This document shows positions 1-61,005 of a DNA stretch of 64,000 bases, one piece after another. The position numbers and the translations under genes were made by a program. The stretch comes from Cristatella mucedo (taxonomy: Eukaryota; Bryozoa; Phylactolaemata; Cristatellidae). Location of the stretch: NCBI GenBank assembly GCA_009760855.2, contig WPIO01000094.1, positions 248,001-312,000 of the forward strand, in the 5' to 3' direction. The notes beneath the pieces were generated by a model. It was not told the DNA's origin, made no database searches, and was given only the letters and a program-made list of their open reading frames with translations. How positions within the stretch are numbered: position 1 is the stretch's first letter; each line of letters starts with the position of its first letter.

Positions 1-364
1 TAATTATTGTCATTCTAAACGAACATCGAATAGCTTCTTACTATGACCTTCAGCTATTTGTCCATAATTCATTAAACCTCTACCACATACAATATTCAGT
101 CTTTTAATTTGACATTTAATTAAAATGCTACAAACTTTAAACTTGGACATTCCGATGTATTTATTTGCTCAGATATTGTCCAAGCAGTATCTGCGAGTTT
201 TGAGACCGTGTACATGTGCGGACTAATAATTTGACTCGGTTATTTTTTGGTAGTAGTATGTTTCAGAGAAAGAGTTTAGCTCTATTAAAATACCAAGTAA
301 ATTAAAAATTGTTAACACTGTTTACGTTGGTGTTATGTAAGAGTTTTGAATAGCACAATAATAG
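1..364. other. AT-rich non-coding stretch
   Basis: Nothing recognisable was seen here: no splice-bordered open frame, no repeat family shared with the rest of the window and no RNA gene. Confidence 0.5.
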
Positions 365-860
365 CCTTAGCAGCTTTCGGTAAGCATTCGGTAGCCAAAG
401 ACTTCATCTCACGAACCAAAGAGAAAGTGGGAAGTACATCAGAGTCAGGAGAGCAGTTGAGGTAGTGAGTAACATGGAAGTAGCAGCTCAGGATGACTGT
501 TGTGGATGTGCCATAGCCTGCTGCTGAAGAATAGTTGTCGCTGCATAGCATTGGATAACTGAGTTCCTCGGTTTAGTACCTACAGAGCAAAAGCTGCTGT
601 CACCAACGGCTTTTGTCAGTGGATGAATAGAACAGCTAATTTTGTGTCCATACAGAACATGAGGGAGCTAGAGAGACTGAAACTGATGCAGCAATTTAGC
701 AAGGTATGGAGGAAAAAAGCGGTGGCGGGTCTTATGGGTCAGCTTAAAACCTTGGTTTTGTATCCGTTGTTCAACCAGCCGCCATCCTAGGTTTTTCAGC
801 AAAGGAAACGCATGATCAAACTCCGGGATTTTTAAACTAGCCTTGAAGCCCATTCCTGGC
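365..860 (-). mobile_element. LINE family B fragment, RT C-terminal region
   Basis: Read on the minus strand this is the C-terminal end of a CR1/L2-like reverse transcriptase. A segment like LGWRLVEQRI followed by PPYLAKLLHQFQSL corresponds to the usual HWLPVEQRI...PPYLSELL tail of these elements. Related copies lie at about 36.34-37.08, 54.07-54.54 and 60.69-61.0 kb, all in the same orientation. Stops and frame breaks show it is dead. The family assignment rests on protein motifs and on cross-similarity inside the window. Confidence 0.7.
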
Positions 861-1074
861 CAACCGTAGTGGCCTAGTAGTTTTTGGTTGATCAGCGAAA
901 AGGGAACTACAAAAATCTAGCCGAGAGAGAACAAAGGAGCTAATTAAATAATTTGGAAGTCATCGTTGAAGACAATTACTAATCTTAGATACGGATCGGA
1001 TGCTGGGCTAAATGTGAAAACAGTCTTTCTTATAAAATAATAACTGATTTCACAGCCTCATTTTTCTAGCACCA

Positions 1075-1215
1075 CAAAAACCTTTAAACCTATCACCCAC
1101 CACCTCTCCCAGCAGTGGTAAGGGATCGCCCACCACATGATTCAAACCCACGATATCGGGATTGAGGTCGTGAAAAGCAATCACCTTACTTAGTGAGCCA
1201 TCAGTGCTCACCAGC
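1075..1215 (-). mobile_element. SINE1 copy (tRNA-derived)
   Basis: The reverse complement reads as a tRNA-like head: an A-box-like segment (GATGGCTCACTAAGTAAG), a segment rich in CACGACCTC, and a B-box-like GTGGGTTTGAATC. A TTACCACTGC body follows. The same order occurs at 34.65, 45.43, 46.98 and 30.11 kb. The copy is diverged. Confidence 0.72.
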
Positions 1216-1289
1216 TTAAAAAATGTATGCGGCTTTCGAAAACGACAACTGCAATCCGAGCACATGTAATGGTTGTACTCCTGCATGAA

Positions 1290-1385
1290 TTATTAGAATA
1301 ATGGTAGTCATGTTATTAATGCATAAGACATTGCGCCCTCAGAGAACTAAATCTCTTTTTAGGAAATTTACATTTGCTGTAGTAA
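1290..1385 (-). mobile_element. LINE family A 3' tail
   Basis: The reverse complement carries the family tail: AGCAAATGTAAA, then AAGAGATTTAGTTCTCTGAG, then GGCGC, ending in AT-rich sequence. Only the tail is recognisable here. Confidence 0.65.
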
Positions 1386-1620
1386 AAGATTATGAAGAGC
1401 AAAGCCTTCTAGTGCCGCTTCAAGCTACGGATGTCCCATGAGTAGCAGTTCAGTTTTATCGTAGTGCAATTTAAGGTATTGTTTTCCGACCTCCGGGATC
1501 GAATATCGGCGAGGCGAGCATTTAGTTTATCGACAGCTGCAGCAGTTGCAGCATTTAAAGACAAATACAGTTTCGTATCTTCAGCATAAAATAGGTATCG
1601 TATTCAATGAAACAGAATCT
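1386..1620 (-). mobile_element. LINE reverse transcriptase fragment with YAED active-site remnant
   Basis: On the minus strand a frame reads FYAEDTKLYLSLNAAT, matching the FYADDTQLYLS core (motif C) of CR1/L2/jockey-type reverse transcriptases. The second catalytic residue position has D replaced by E, so the copy would be inactive even without its stops. Upstream and downstream domains are not contiguous with it. Confidence 0.65.
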
Positions 1621-2427
1621 TTAAATCCGTTCCAGTTTTCTCTGATCCAAGTAAATTTAAAAGCATGCAGTTTCTGGTAAGGACAAGCTTTAAATATAGA
1701 ACTATCACCTGTGTAGATATGACCGGTTCTGTAGAAGATGAATTATCTCCGCTCCAAAAATCTGGAATGGCCATGAGGTTACCAGTTGACGAATCACCAA
1801 TAGGACCTAGAAAAGGGATCAATGTCAATGCGTCACAAGCAGATTGACAGTTAAGGCAAATGCTTAAGCACCAATCAGCCAACAGTTTTCTTCATTTTCA
1901 AAGCTTGCAGATTAATATTAGCCAATCGTCATTAATCCTGGCTTACGTAATGTAGCATATCTACTACGTCTTTGACTTCACACAGCCATACAGACTAAGT
2001 GAGTGGTAAGATAGACTGTCTTGTGCTTCCAACTCAATATCGGTATGCATATAGTAGCCATCGGACTTCCTCTGTAGCATACTCGAGAAAGTGATACTCA
2101 TTGCAGAATTGATTTAGCAGTTAAAGAAGTAAGTCGCATGGAACTACCGGATCAGGGTGGATGAAAGCTTCCCAAGAGAACTGTGAGCAAAGCACAGTGT
2201 ATTTCTATACACGAAAGCAGGTAAGAAATGAAAAAAAGCAGGACACACTCACATCAGGCTGAGTCATGCTGAGCTGTTCAGCTACCAACCCAACTCATTA
2301 TTGTAGACATTCTTCAGCGAAAGCTGCTGGTAATCGGTGAGTTTCTCTATCTTTTCATCATATTCACGATATAGTATGACGTCCGGCTAAGAAGCAGTAT
2401 GGTGTCCAAGCGAAATATGAATTGCGC
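1621..2427. other. Unassigned stretch
   Basis: It contains overlapping open frames of 60 and 92 codons on opposite strands, but neither has recognisable motifs or splice borders. No confident feature was seen. Confidence 0.4.
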
Positions 2428-2570
2428 CATAGGAGAACTTAGTCTCTGTTCAGGCACTTCACATATGCCTCGAGGCTCGAGCCCACGACGTCAGCCAGAC
2501 CTTGGTCGGGGCAAGCACCTTAAGTGCTGGATCAAACCAGCTTGGCAAGAGCTATGCCAGGGCGGGCATG
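2428..2570 (-). mobile_element. SINE2 copy with LINE-like tail
   Basis: The reverse complement starts with a GCTGGTTTGATCC-like head, continues through GCTTGCCCCGACCAAGG and a B-box-like GGGCTCGAGCC, and reaches GAGGCATATGTGAAG. It ends in AGACTAAGTTCTC and GGCGC. The last part matches the LINE family A tail. Sister copies lie at 19.93 and 48.94 kb on the plus strand. Confidence 0.72.
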
Positions 2571-2809
2571 CGATTCAGTGCAAAGGTTTTACACTGCATC
2601 CATTAATTAAACAGGAGCAATCACAGCTTCTTCGACATAGGAGAAACTTTGCTGTAAGAACTAGAATATTCTCTCTAGCTTTGCAAGCATAATCTTCACG
2701 AGTTTCTGACACTTGGTGGCTTTTTGATGCCCATAAAAAATGAATGGCAGCGGTACAGATAAGTGTGAACTAGCGAGCTAGGTCAATTTGTAGAATCCCG
2801 ACGTGCTTG

Positions 2810-2935
2810 ATAGTTCATAATTTTGGCCAGATATCAAATGTGATAGCGTACTGCAGCGACAAACTTCTTCATGAAACGTCTAAAACTTAGGCCGCTATAA
2901 AATCGGACATAAAATCCTATCGTATTGTGAAACTA
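2810..2935 (-). mobile_element. LINE family B fragment (short)
   Basis: This is similar to 36.98-37.08 kb: both contain a GTGATAGC...CTGC block followed by ATGAAACGT.TAAAA.TTAGG. No open frame remains. Confidence 0.45.
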
Positions 2936-2984
2936 TCACTCAGCATCACCAATTTGATAAGGTAAGTCACATATTAGGTCAAAC

Positions 2985-3121
2985 TGTTGAGTGTCCTATG
3001 TTTAGAACTTTGGAATTATTGTCAACCGCACTTCCATTTGCAGCAAATCTGAAGTGCCTAGAAAGAGATTGGGTTCTCTAAGGTCGCTTTATCAAGTGCA
3101 TTATTATTATTATTATTATTG
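2985..3121 (+). mobile_element. LINE family A 3' tail with ATT repeat
   Basis: The order TTTGCAGCAAAT, then GTGCCTAGAAAGAGATTG, then GTTCTCTAAGG and CGCTTTATCAAGTGCATT is followed by about seven ATT units. This is the 3' end shared with the copies at 7.3, 21.2, 29.1, 41.4 and 43.2 kb. Confidence 0.8.
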
Positions 3122-3239
3122 CCATATAGTTTTAGAAAATGTACAGATAGCCCGGATTGAATGTCTGCAAGCTTATCATGAAACTAAATTGTCGCTGCAG
3201 CAAATCCTTGCATTCTCGACCCGGTTCGACGACAAATAA

Positions 3240-4000
3240 AATTATTCTCAATTAGTGTAGAAGTGATAGTAAATCTCACAGATCCGGATCATATTTTATT
3301 GAATCTTTATGTGAAGAGGGAACAGGAAAGACCCTAAGAACCGAATTTCTGGAACTCCAAAGGAGACAGATCTAGTTGCTAAGTCTAGACCACTGCAGGA
3401 CACAGATTGAAGATCTAAGAAATATAATAATTTTAAAAATTCCAGCTCCTCGTCAGTAAGTGAGACAGCTGTTTTTATAATTTAATAAAGATATCATGAT
3501 CAACAGTCACGAAAGCGGATGGTAGATCAAATAAAGTCAGGGCAGTCACTTTGACGTAATCACTCCAGCATTGAATTCCGTTGCTAACACAGTGAATAAA
3601 AGTTTCAACGAAGCAGGGTCACACGAATCCACACTTGAAGCTTCTAAAAATTTATTATTTTCCCGCACTAAAATTCGCTTGGCGACTATCTGTTGAGAAT
3701 CTTTGACTATAAAGGATAAAGGAAAACTTTACACTAGTTTTCTAGTGAATTTGATTCTAAAATAGGCTTTTAAAGTAATGATCGAACGCTTGCAGATTTA
3801 AGCGGCTTAGGAACTCTATCATTGCTCGGTGTCGAATAAAAAATCCCACCTTGAGCTGAACTAATTTCTATGCATACAAAGAATGAAAAAAGGATGGTAT
3901 AGGGTCTTCCGGAGGCGATACAACCTGTTTGATAGACTCCTAAGGTAGAATTAACTTTTACAGAAACCTTAATTTGCACAGGAAATTCACATTTTGCTAC
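3240..4000 (-). mobile_element. LINE reverse transcriptase fragment (motif A and B region)
   Basis: Minus-strand frames give LTLFDLPSAFVTVDHDI, matching the LLDLSAAFDTVDHDIL motif A region. Downstream, FGVPEIRFLGS matches the FGVPQGSVLGP motif B region. Further upstream, a degraded PILESNSLEN...SKILNR string resembles the YRPISLLPFLSKILE block. Frameshifts and stops are frequent. It lacks the family A 3' tail, so its subfamily is uncertain. Confidence 0.7.
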
Positions 4001-4557
4001 TCAACATTTTCTTCAATCGGCGACTACTGTAGGCGTTGATAGAATAGGGAGTAACATATCTTCAGAGCCATTATTATCTATGGAATGAGCCCTTTAGAGC
4101 TGGCTAGAAAAGGATTCCTTTTTCTCTAAATGTATTGTGGATGTGACTGCCAGTACATAAATTTTCAAAATTAAAAAAAATGCCACGAATTCTTAATGAT
4201 ACGGGCAGTAATTATGAGGAATTACTTGAAACTAGTGGGATCAAAATCATGGCTGGAAGTTTTAAAGTCTGTGGTTTGCAGGGGCATCTTTTGAAACTTT
4301 AAAACATTTGAGAAAATCTTCTCTGCAACTTTGAGTCGAAACTTCAGGCTTTATGGGATGAAGCTCGTTGTGAACAATCCTAGAATTTGAGTTTATGCCG
4401 TCAATTTCAGTACAAATATTTTTAGTAGAGTCCGGGTGTAGATAATACTCCGTGAATCACGAAGAAGTTTCAAGAATTTCCTTTCATCAGCTATTTTCTT
4501 TATTTGTTTCTCTGACCAAACTTAATGCATCCCAGCATACAAGCCGAAACGAAAAAG
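4001..4557. other. Unassigned stretch
   Basis: It may be the decayed N-terminal continuation of the minus-strand LINE next to it, but no domain could be read. Confidence 0.3.
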
Positions 4558-5164
4558 CTAAAATGAGCAATCATCCACAATGGTCAGTGGGTACCGAACA
4601 TAGCTGTTGAGACAGGCATTTCTTTTGACTACAGAGATGGGAAACATGGTAAATTCGCCTGCTAAATGAAAGTCGATCACCAACAGATGCTTAGCCATAC
4701 AAATGGTAGGACCATGATGGTGCAAAAGATGAGGTGCTGACTCTTCCCGATCTAGGCAGATGGTTTGAAACATGCAGAGAGTGATTCTACTTTCCTTCAT
4801 GCTGCGGTTGAGATAGCCGTTAAGGCTATTCTACCACTGCATCAAAACTGTCAAACCAGCTAAAGCATATTTTTTTTAATATAATTAAACAAATTTAGTA
4901 AGAAGCTGGTGTTCTTCAGACAGTCAAGAAAGGATCTGCCTAACTTTCCCCACTACAGTCAGCATAGCAGAATGTTAAAGTCGGCCGCGATCGATCGCAG
5001 TACTTGTTGCCCACGAATATTTTGGTGAGGAACTCAGAAAACCCTTCGAGCATAAAACGTCCACTGTCATTAAAAGTCAGTCGATCTCCCACGTGATAGA
5101 CAAAATGATACACCAAGCACTGATTCTTAACAGTGGCCCATGCAGAACCATGCATGACTTGCAT
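4558..5164 (-). other. Two unassigned minus-strand open frames (74 and 80 codons)
   Basis: The frames at 5164-4940 and 4800-4558 encode Cys- and His-containing peptides with normal-looking composition, for example SGRFMLEGFSEFLTKIF in the first. They could be parts of one decayed gene or transposon. I recognise no family and see no clear GT-AG borders, so this is only a candidate. Confidence 0.25.
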
Positions 5165-6044
5165 CCCAGCGAGTCAGAATGAATAGCAGCAACTAGCCAC
5201 CTACCTTTTAAGAAAGATTGGTATGCAAGTATGCGGACCATTGTATACTAGTAGCCAACGCAGCAGGGCGGAATACACGTCTTGCTCCCATGAAATGCAT
5301 TTATCTGCTTACATCGAAGCTGGGAGCGGATTAACGGCCCCTTGGCTTTCAATTAGAGGGCGTTTAACGGGCGAGTTTAAGATGCAACCCGCCTATCTTG
5401 AAGGCAGATTAGTAGGATCATGCCTGCAGGGAAAATGCCTAACATTTCGCGGCTGACAGCGAACTTAGATTCACACAGATGGTGCATTTACAGCTGGTCT
5501 AGCACCAATGTGATAAGCAATAGTGGTGAAAGGCCAATTTTGTAGATAGCTTGGTAAACTGTTCGTCGCCAGAGGGGTAATCAAAATGAAAGCAGGTTCA
5601 GTAGGAGTATCATTAACGGGTTGATGTTCTGATATTCATTTCACTTGAGGCCACTGAGAAAGAAATCTGCAGCATAACTTCTAAGCACAGTTAACCGAAT
5701 TTGGGGTTGCTTGATTTAACAGAAATTGGGATTGATTGGATGAGCATGAAGTATTGGTAGATATTTATCGATCAGCCAAAAATCCCAGCTAGTAGGTATT
5801 GACTCACAGTGAAATCACAGTATAAGCATAGCATCTGTTCCGTGTTAAAGTATCGGTTCCTGGAACAGCTCACTCACAGTCACAACGAAGATAACGATTG
5901 AATAACTAATGGTAACACGATGAAGTTTGGCAAACGTCCTAGCTACCACTGGATGCTGACCAATAGGGCTGGTAGGAACAGCGTAGTTTAAATCATACTT
6001 CTGCAGTTTAATCTATTAGCTGATTTAACAGCCTAATTTGTATG
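5165..6044. other. Unassigned stretch
   Basis: Only a 77-codon plus-strand frame at 5223-5456 without recognisable motifs was seen. No other structure was found. Confidence 0.4.
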
Positions 6045-6140
6045 CTAGTAGAAGAGTATTTATAGTGGTCACCACAGCTTGCAATTGGCAATAGAGGACT
6101 GCCTATCTGCTGGATTCAAACCAATGATCTAGGCCATTGA
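6045..6140 (-). mobile_element. SINE1 fragment
   Basis: The reverse complement contains a B-box-like GGTTTGAATCCAGCAG followed by a decayed TTGCCA...CAAGCTGTGGTGACC body, as in SINE1. It abuts the LINE copy to its right. Confidence 0.55.
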
Positions 6141-7420
6141 GAGTGAGAAAGCCAATCTCAGTGGGAGACTCTAGAGTATTGACGTGAATGGACGAAGATC
6201 ATTCGAAGTATCTTTGAAATATGGCGTACCTAGGGGACCGTGCTAGGACCGGTTCTTTTCACGGTTTATACTCTTCCTCTTGCGGATGAGATTGCCAAGC
6301 ACAATCTAGGCTTTCACTTTTATGCGGATGACAATCAGTTGTACCTTTGCTTTGATCCCTCCTAATCTTCGAGCACCTCGAATTCTCTCATCTCACTTGC
6401 TGCATGTACTTATAACTTCCCTCATGGATGGCAGCAAATTTTCTGAAACCAAACGAAGATGAAACCAACTTACTAGTTATGGGCAAACCCAGTGATATTC
6501 AGAAATTGGAAATGCTGAAGCTCAAAATTGGCTCTGCCAGGATATCTCCCATTGAATCAGCTTGAAATCTAGGTGTCATGTTCCAAAATGACCTCTCCTT
6601 GGACGACTAAATCAGCTTCACGGTCAGGTCTGCCTACTGTAAGCTACGTCACATTGCTAATATTCCGGCTTGCTTAGATCAGCATACCACGTCTAAGTTG
6701 GTCCATGCATTTGTGACTTCCCGTTTTGACTTCTGTAACTTACTGCTTGCTGGCCTGCCGGCATGTGCAATCAGGCGATTACTGATTGTTAAAAACTCCA
6801 CAGCTAGGCTAGTTTGTTGTGAGCTTCTCAGTTGCTACATCACGCCACTTCTCACCAATATGGAATGGCTACTAGTCAAGCAATGGATTGACTTCAAGGT
6901 TTTGTCGCTCACTTTTTTGGTCACTTCATTCTTTGTCTCCAGCCTATCTCTTAGATCTGATCCCCCACGAGGCTAAGCATCGTACCACCAGCTTTCTGGA
7001 ATCAAATAGTTTACCAATACCTAGTACAAACCTCAAATACTTTTAAGACCCTGCATTTAGCTCCTATGCTCCCAAATTCCGAAGCTCACTCCCGACTTGC
7101 GTCAGAAAATCTCCTGACTTGACCACATTTAAAAAGAACCTAAAACACATCTATTTAGGACAGCATTTAGTGGGTCCCTTTGATTCGTCCTTCATGTGCT
7201 TATGCTTGCTGACACTGTGCATGGAGCCACTAAGCATATTTGCATGCTGACCCAGTGCATTTCACCCCTAACCATGTTATTCATGGTGTTTATCAAACAT
7301 GATATTACTCACCATTCAATTACATTTCCCTTTGCAGCAAATGTAAGTCTCCTAGAAAGAGACCGAGTTCATATAGTGAGCTTTATCAATTGCATTATTA
7401 TTATTATTATCATTTATAAA
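6141..7420 (+). mobile_element. LINE family A copy, RT motif C to 3' tail
   Basis: This 5'-truncated copy starts in the RT domain. A frame near 6.32 kb still reads [15 protein letters not shown], with the YADD active site intact. The C-terminal part (TSRFDFCNLLLAGLPACAIRR, read near 6.72 kb) follows, then the 3' UTR and the tail, ending in ATT units near 7.40 kb. Many stops make it non-autonomous. Confidence 0.85.
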
Positions 7421-9384
7421 TCAGGACAAAAACCAGTTATTTATTATAGAGCCACCCACGTCCGCATCATAAATTATGGCCAGCATTAAGATAAATAGAG
7501 CCTAGCGAAAATCCTATCCCCAAGTTTCTTCTGTCATAGCTCCAGGTGGGCCTGCAGTGCCCAGATCCCCTGTACCTAACATTTTTAAGAGAGTTCGACC
7601 ATCTTCCAGAGACATCAGCAAGAAAAAGAGCATGCATGAGTTGATTAGCTAGATTCCAATGTTTGCTTCTAGCTGAGCAGTTTCAGCCATTCTCAGTGGA
7701 CAAAAAATATCGCAACTGTCAGATCAAAGAAGCTTTACTAAATAACTTCAATGCCCAGTTTCTTACTTCAAAATTCAAGGAGTTAAAATTTTTGGCAAAA
7801 AGGGTAGGCGTAGCTGAGTACGTCAAGCTTCATAAACTAGTCACAATCTCTCAGTCGTTAAGACGTGGTGGATGCTTGTGCAACACGATGGCCGATCTAT
7901 TCAAGACTAGATGAATCGGTCATCGCACAGGTGAGTAGGCCTATTGCCAGAATTTTAATCCCGGATTTAAATGCAGCCAGCTACTACTGAGCAGAAAACG
8001 GAATCTCTTTGGTTACTCCACTCTGAGCACCTCAAAGACAACCAAATGACAGCTCAGATATTGCTGGGTGAATTGAATTAGGGGCAAACTTGGGTTAGAA
8101 TTTCAATTAAGAATTCAAAGTGGCTTTAAATTGAAAGGCTCACAACTTAAGTCATTATTTTCTGGTCCTATTCTTGTCATGAAAAGCCGCAACACCCAAG
8201 GCACTGTATCAGAAAAGAGATAGGGCAAGGGGAAGGGCATCTGTGCAGGGAAGAATAATTTCATGTAGAAGCCTTCACGAAACTTTGGCAGACTACAATG
8301 CCCTGTCGTCAGTGCATAACGTTCACTAGCCCTCAACTCGTTTATGCCAGAAGATAGAAAATAAATAAGCAGCTTTCCGGCTTGTGCTAGATGATGTCTG
8401 TTCACAGCCGTCTGATAAAGCTTCCAAGCTGGTAGTTTTTAAGCTAAAAAAGGGTCATTGATTGGCTTGAATTGGCCAAGAAGTTGAACACATTAAAAAG
8501 TGTGCAACCTTGATCAGTTAAGTCACTCTTTTACAACGATTGCTAGCTCATCACAGGGCTGGAAAATATAGGCCGCTGTTTCAAGCTGCCGTAAAAAGCT
8601 GGATATCAGCCTCAGAAATAGTTTTTTGTACACTTGCCTGAAGCTTCACGGTCTTCGTAAAAATTCAAATTAACCACAGGTCCCGTTTGGAGACCAAAAA
8701 GTGCTTGCAGCTAGAAATGATGGAATCTGAAAAACTTGAATTTGAACATAGTTATAAACAACGGAAAAAGAAGACTAAGATACTGGGAAAGATTGTAAAA
8801 GATAATTATAACTTGAGCGGTAAATCTAAGACGGCCCATGGTTCTTGAACCTTATGAATCTGATATTTGTATCTGCTTTAGAGAAATATTCGCTAATTAA
8901 AATTCACTTGCTCTTCATTTGGACTGTTTTCTCAGCCCACAGCGTGAGGGTTTCATATTTCAAAATAGAAATAGTTAAATTTAAAGTTAATCCCTATTTT
9001 GAAATACAGAGATGGGTGTGTAGCTTCTTTCTAAATGCTGTAAGTCAGGGAATGTGATCTCGTTAGTCGAAAGCAAAACCCATGCTTTGGGAACAAACAA
9101 ACTCAAGTTTCTTACGAGGTATGGATCTACAATAAGATAAGAAAATTGGGTGTTAGGATGCTTATCTCGGTGGGGGAGTATATCTGATATCTAGTCAAGA
9201 TCCATAAAATGGTGGGACCTTAAAGTAAATTTTACTTGCAATAGTGATATTACTTGGTAGTTTCTGCAGCAAGGGAAATACATCTGTATATAATAGCTCC
9301 AACTAAATATGATTGAATAATAAGCACTGGTAGTTACACAATTTTAACATGAATTTGATAAAACGAAAGTAAGCCTGTATCTCT
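7421..9384. other. Mostly featureless stretch
   Basis: Open frames of 83 codons (7663-7914, plus) and 96 codons (8115-8405, minus) are present without recognisable motifs. No splice-bordered exon in phase with the last REJ-gene exon was found, although the missing C-terminal exons of that gene would be expected on this side. Confidence 0.4.
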
Positions 9385-9545
9385 GTTAATCTAGCATGCC
9401 TGTGGTACTGTGCTCGCTCTTAACGACCAGGGTCTTGAGCTAGAATCCAGCAGTGGTCTATTTTATATTAATCACAGCAATAAGTGCTGTAGAGATACAG
9501 GCTTTTCAGCAACTATATAAATTAGACTGTTCAATCAGCTTACCT
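9385..9545 (+). mobile_element. Degenerate SINE1 copy
   Basis: A tRNA-like order survives weakly: GTGGTACTGTGCTCGCTCTTAA, CGACCAGGGTC, a B-box-like GAGCTAGAATCCAGCAG, and an end resembling ACTGTTCAATCAGCT. The end matches the TGTTTAATCAGCTAGG terminus of the 34.65 kb copy. Confidence 0.5.
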
Positions 9546-9720
9546 TCTTTGCTTAAAAGAGAGAACTTACTCAAGGCCAGGTAAAGGCGATCTCAAGGCT
9601 AGCTCCATGCCACCTCAAGGGCCCTAACAATTTGCCAAGGTCATTGCAAGGCTACCCAAATGCATGATCTCCAGAAAGCAACGTGATCGGAATCCTGCAC
9701 AGTTATACAAATAAAAGCAC

Positions 9721-10221
9721 TCATATAAAGAATATACTTTCACTAAAATTAGGGGAAAGCTGATATAAAGACAGCCTACTTTGCAAGATACTTAAGTGAC
9801 AAAAGTCAGTCAGCAGTAGTGAGAGTAGCTTTAAGCGAGTTACGAGTTGTATTCTTAACACAAGTCTGAAGATGAAATGTTCGGATGATTTCATTAAAGT
9901 CAGAGAGAGGGAATGATGATTTATGAGTAGGCGGTGCCAGGGGCGACTGGACAAGCAATGAGTTAAACAATGGCAGCTGGTTCTAGGGTTTGAAGAGTCC
10001 AGATAATAAAGGATAAGACACGTCAATCTGTTTGACTCTTGCTCAGGAGCTGGTAAAGCTCGGACGCAAGTGTGGCAATGCTGAGGCAAACGTTTTGGCA
10101 TCTGCTCACACTTACTACTGTAAGTTGATGCACAAATTAGAAGTTCTGTCCGTGAGTCATGAATAAGATTACCATAATAATCGAACTGATAATAAGTAGA
10201 GAGATACCTGGTTAATGGCAT
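9721..10221 (-). other. Unassigned 166-codon minus-strand open frame
   Basis: This is one of the longest uninterrupted frames in the window outside transposons. The peptide is rich in Leu, Ser and His, has no signal peptide or recognisable motif, and shows no convincing codon pattern. It may be a chance frame through decayed repeat sequence. Confidence 0.2.
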
Positions 10222-10574
10222 AACACTTAATCGTCACTGCCACATGATAATTCACAGAAGGCTTATCCTGAAACGTACTAGATCTTAAAGCAATGGTAAA
10301 AATACAGTCTGCTTCACATAACCTAATTATAGAAACCATGAGATTGAGAGCTGTTAGGTGTTTGACATTTCTTGTTAGGTAATCGATAACTTGTAATTGA
10401 TGTACGTTTATATAATCATCAAAAATTAATGTATTTTTATTATCTCATTAGTATGTAGTTGCAGTTCATTTGCTTGCTATATGTTACGTTAGTGCGTCAG
10501 AGAGAATAAGTGAGATGGCCGTTTCAAAAATGATCCTTTAAGAAACTATGGTAGCGACGAATGTTGATACTTAC

Positions 10575-59956
<49,382 letters not shown>

Positions 59957-60179
59957 CTGGGAACAGAGAAATGTAAAAGTTAAAACTCGCTAGTACTTGT
60001 TATAGTGGCAGTGAAGATTGCAGATGTACCTTAACAAAGCTCCCTGTAGACCAGCCTAACTGCAGAGGTTTACACCAAATGTGAGAGCTTAATTTAAGTT
60101 ACTGGCCTGTAGATCAGAAACTAGTGATTTAACAGAAGTCGAGGCGGGATGTCACAATAACATTCACTTATTTAGATTT

Positions 60180-60660
60180 ACTATCCCTGTCTAAGCAAGC
60201 TAATTTTACCATCACTTAATAGTTGAAAGCTGGTGAACTTTACTATACTTAGTAGCTGGAAGCTGGTGAACTTGACAATGGAGCTGAAGAGATCGTCTAC
60301 TGAAAGGTCAATTTCTAACAGGAAGCCCTTGTTTCAAGCAGATTCAACAGGATGTATCTTGGCGGAAACGATTTTGAGCAGAGAGAGCTCAATGTCAAAG
60401 CCCTGGTCGCGTCTGGCATGCACATCGGCAAGAGCGAGAGTGCAAACAATTCAATTAAGCCTAACAAGCAACGAGCCCTCTTGCACCTTATACTTTCATA
60501 GCTCCTAGCGTGAAATATTTTTCGTCTGCACTAACGCCTTGGATTCTAATACTGAGATAATAACCAAAAAATTGTACTGCAATGCTAGTGATGCCCCTGC
60601 GATGTGAGACGCACCCGAGAGCGACTTGGGGATGCATAGTCACAAGGGCTAACAAAAGAT
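60180..60660 (-). mobile_element. LINE fragment with internal deletion (RT)
   Basis: The minus strand has a TLALADVHARRDQGF-like piece ([14 protein letters not shown] region). It jumps straight to LLKIVSAKIHPVESA and FLLEIDLSVDDLFSSIVKF, the LKIGSASISPVES...SDLSLDDHISSTVKS region. The active site is deleted. A 30-bp local duplication (AAGCTGGTGAACTT twice) lies at its left edge. Confidence 0.62.
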
Positions 60661-60689
60661 GGAACCAAAAAGAAATGAGACTCTAGAAT

Positions 60690-61005
60690 AGTACGAATTT
60701 CTTAGGTCATTATAAGCCATGTTCGGAAGAAGGAAAGCAGTGGTCGTTGCCTAAGAATCTTGGAAGCTGGTGTCGAAGTTTGAAACCTGAAGAGCTGAAA
60801 AATCTGTCGCCAACAGTCAGAATGGAAAAGCTAACTTATCGTTCATACAGGACCTGAGAGCACGAAGAGTCTGAAACTGGTACAGCAGTTCATGTAGGTA
60901 TGGATGAGCCAAGCCATAGCAGTCCAAGTGGGTCAAGGGAGATCTATGGTGTCAATGCAGCTTATGAATTGAGCTGGACCATGGTAGGACCTTGTTTATT
61001 GTCAT
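60690..61005 (-). mobile_element. LINE family B fragment
   Basis: This is nearly identical to 54.24-54.52 kb over about 280 bp. It sits between two pieces of minus-strand family A LINE sequence. Confidence 0.78.
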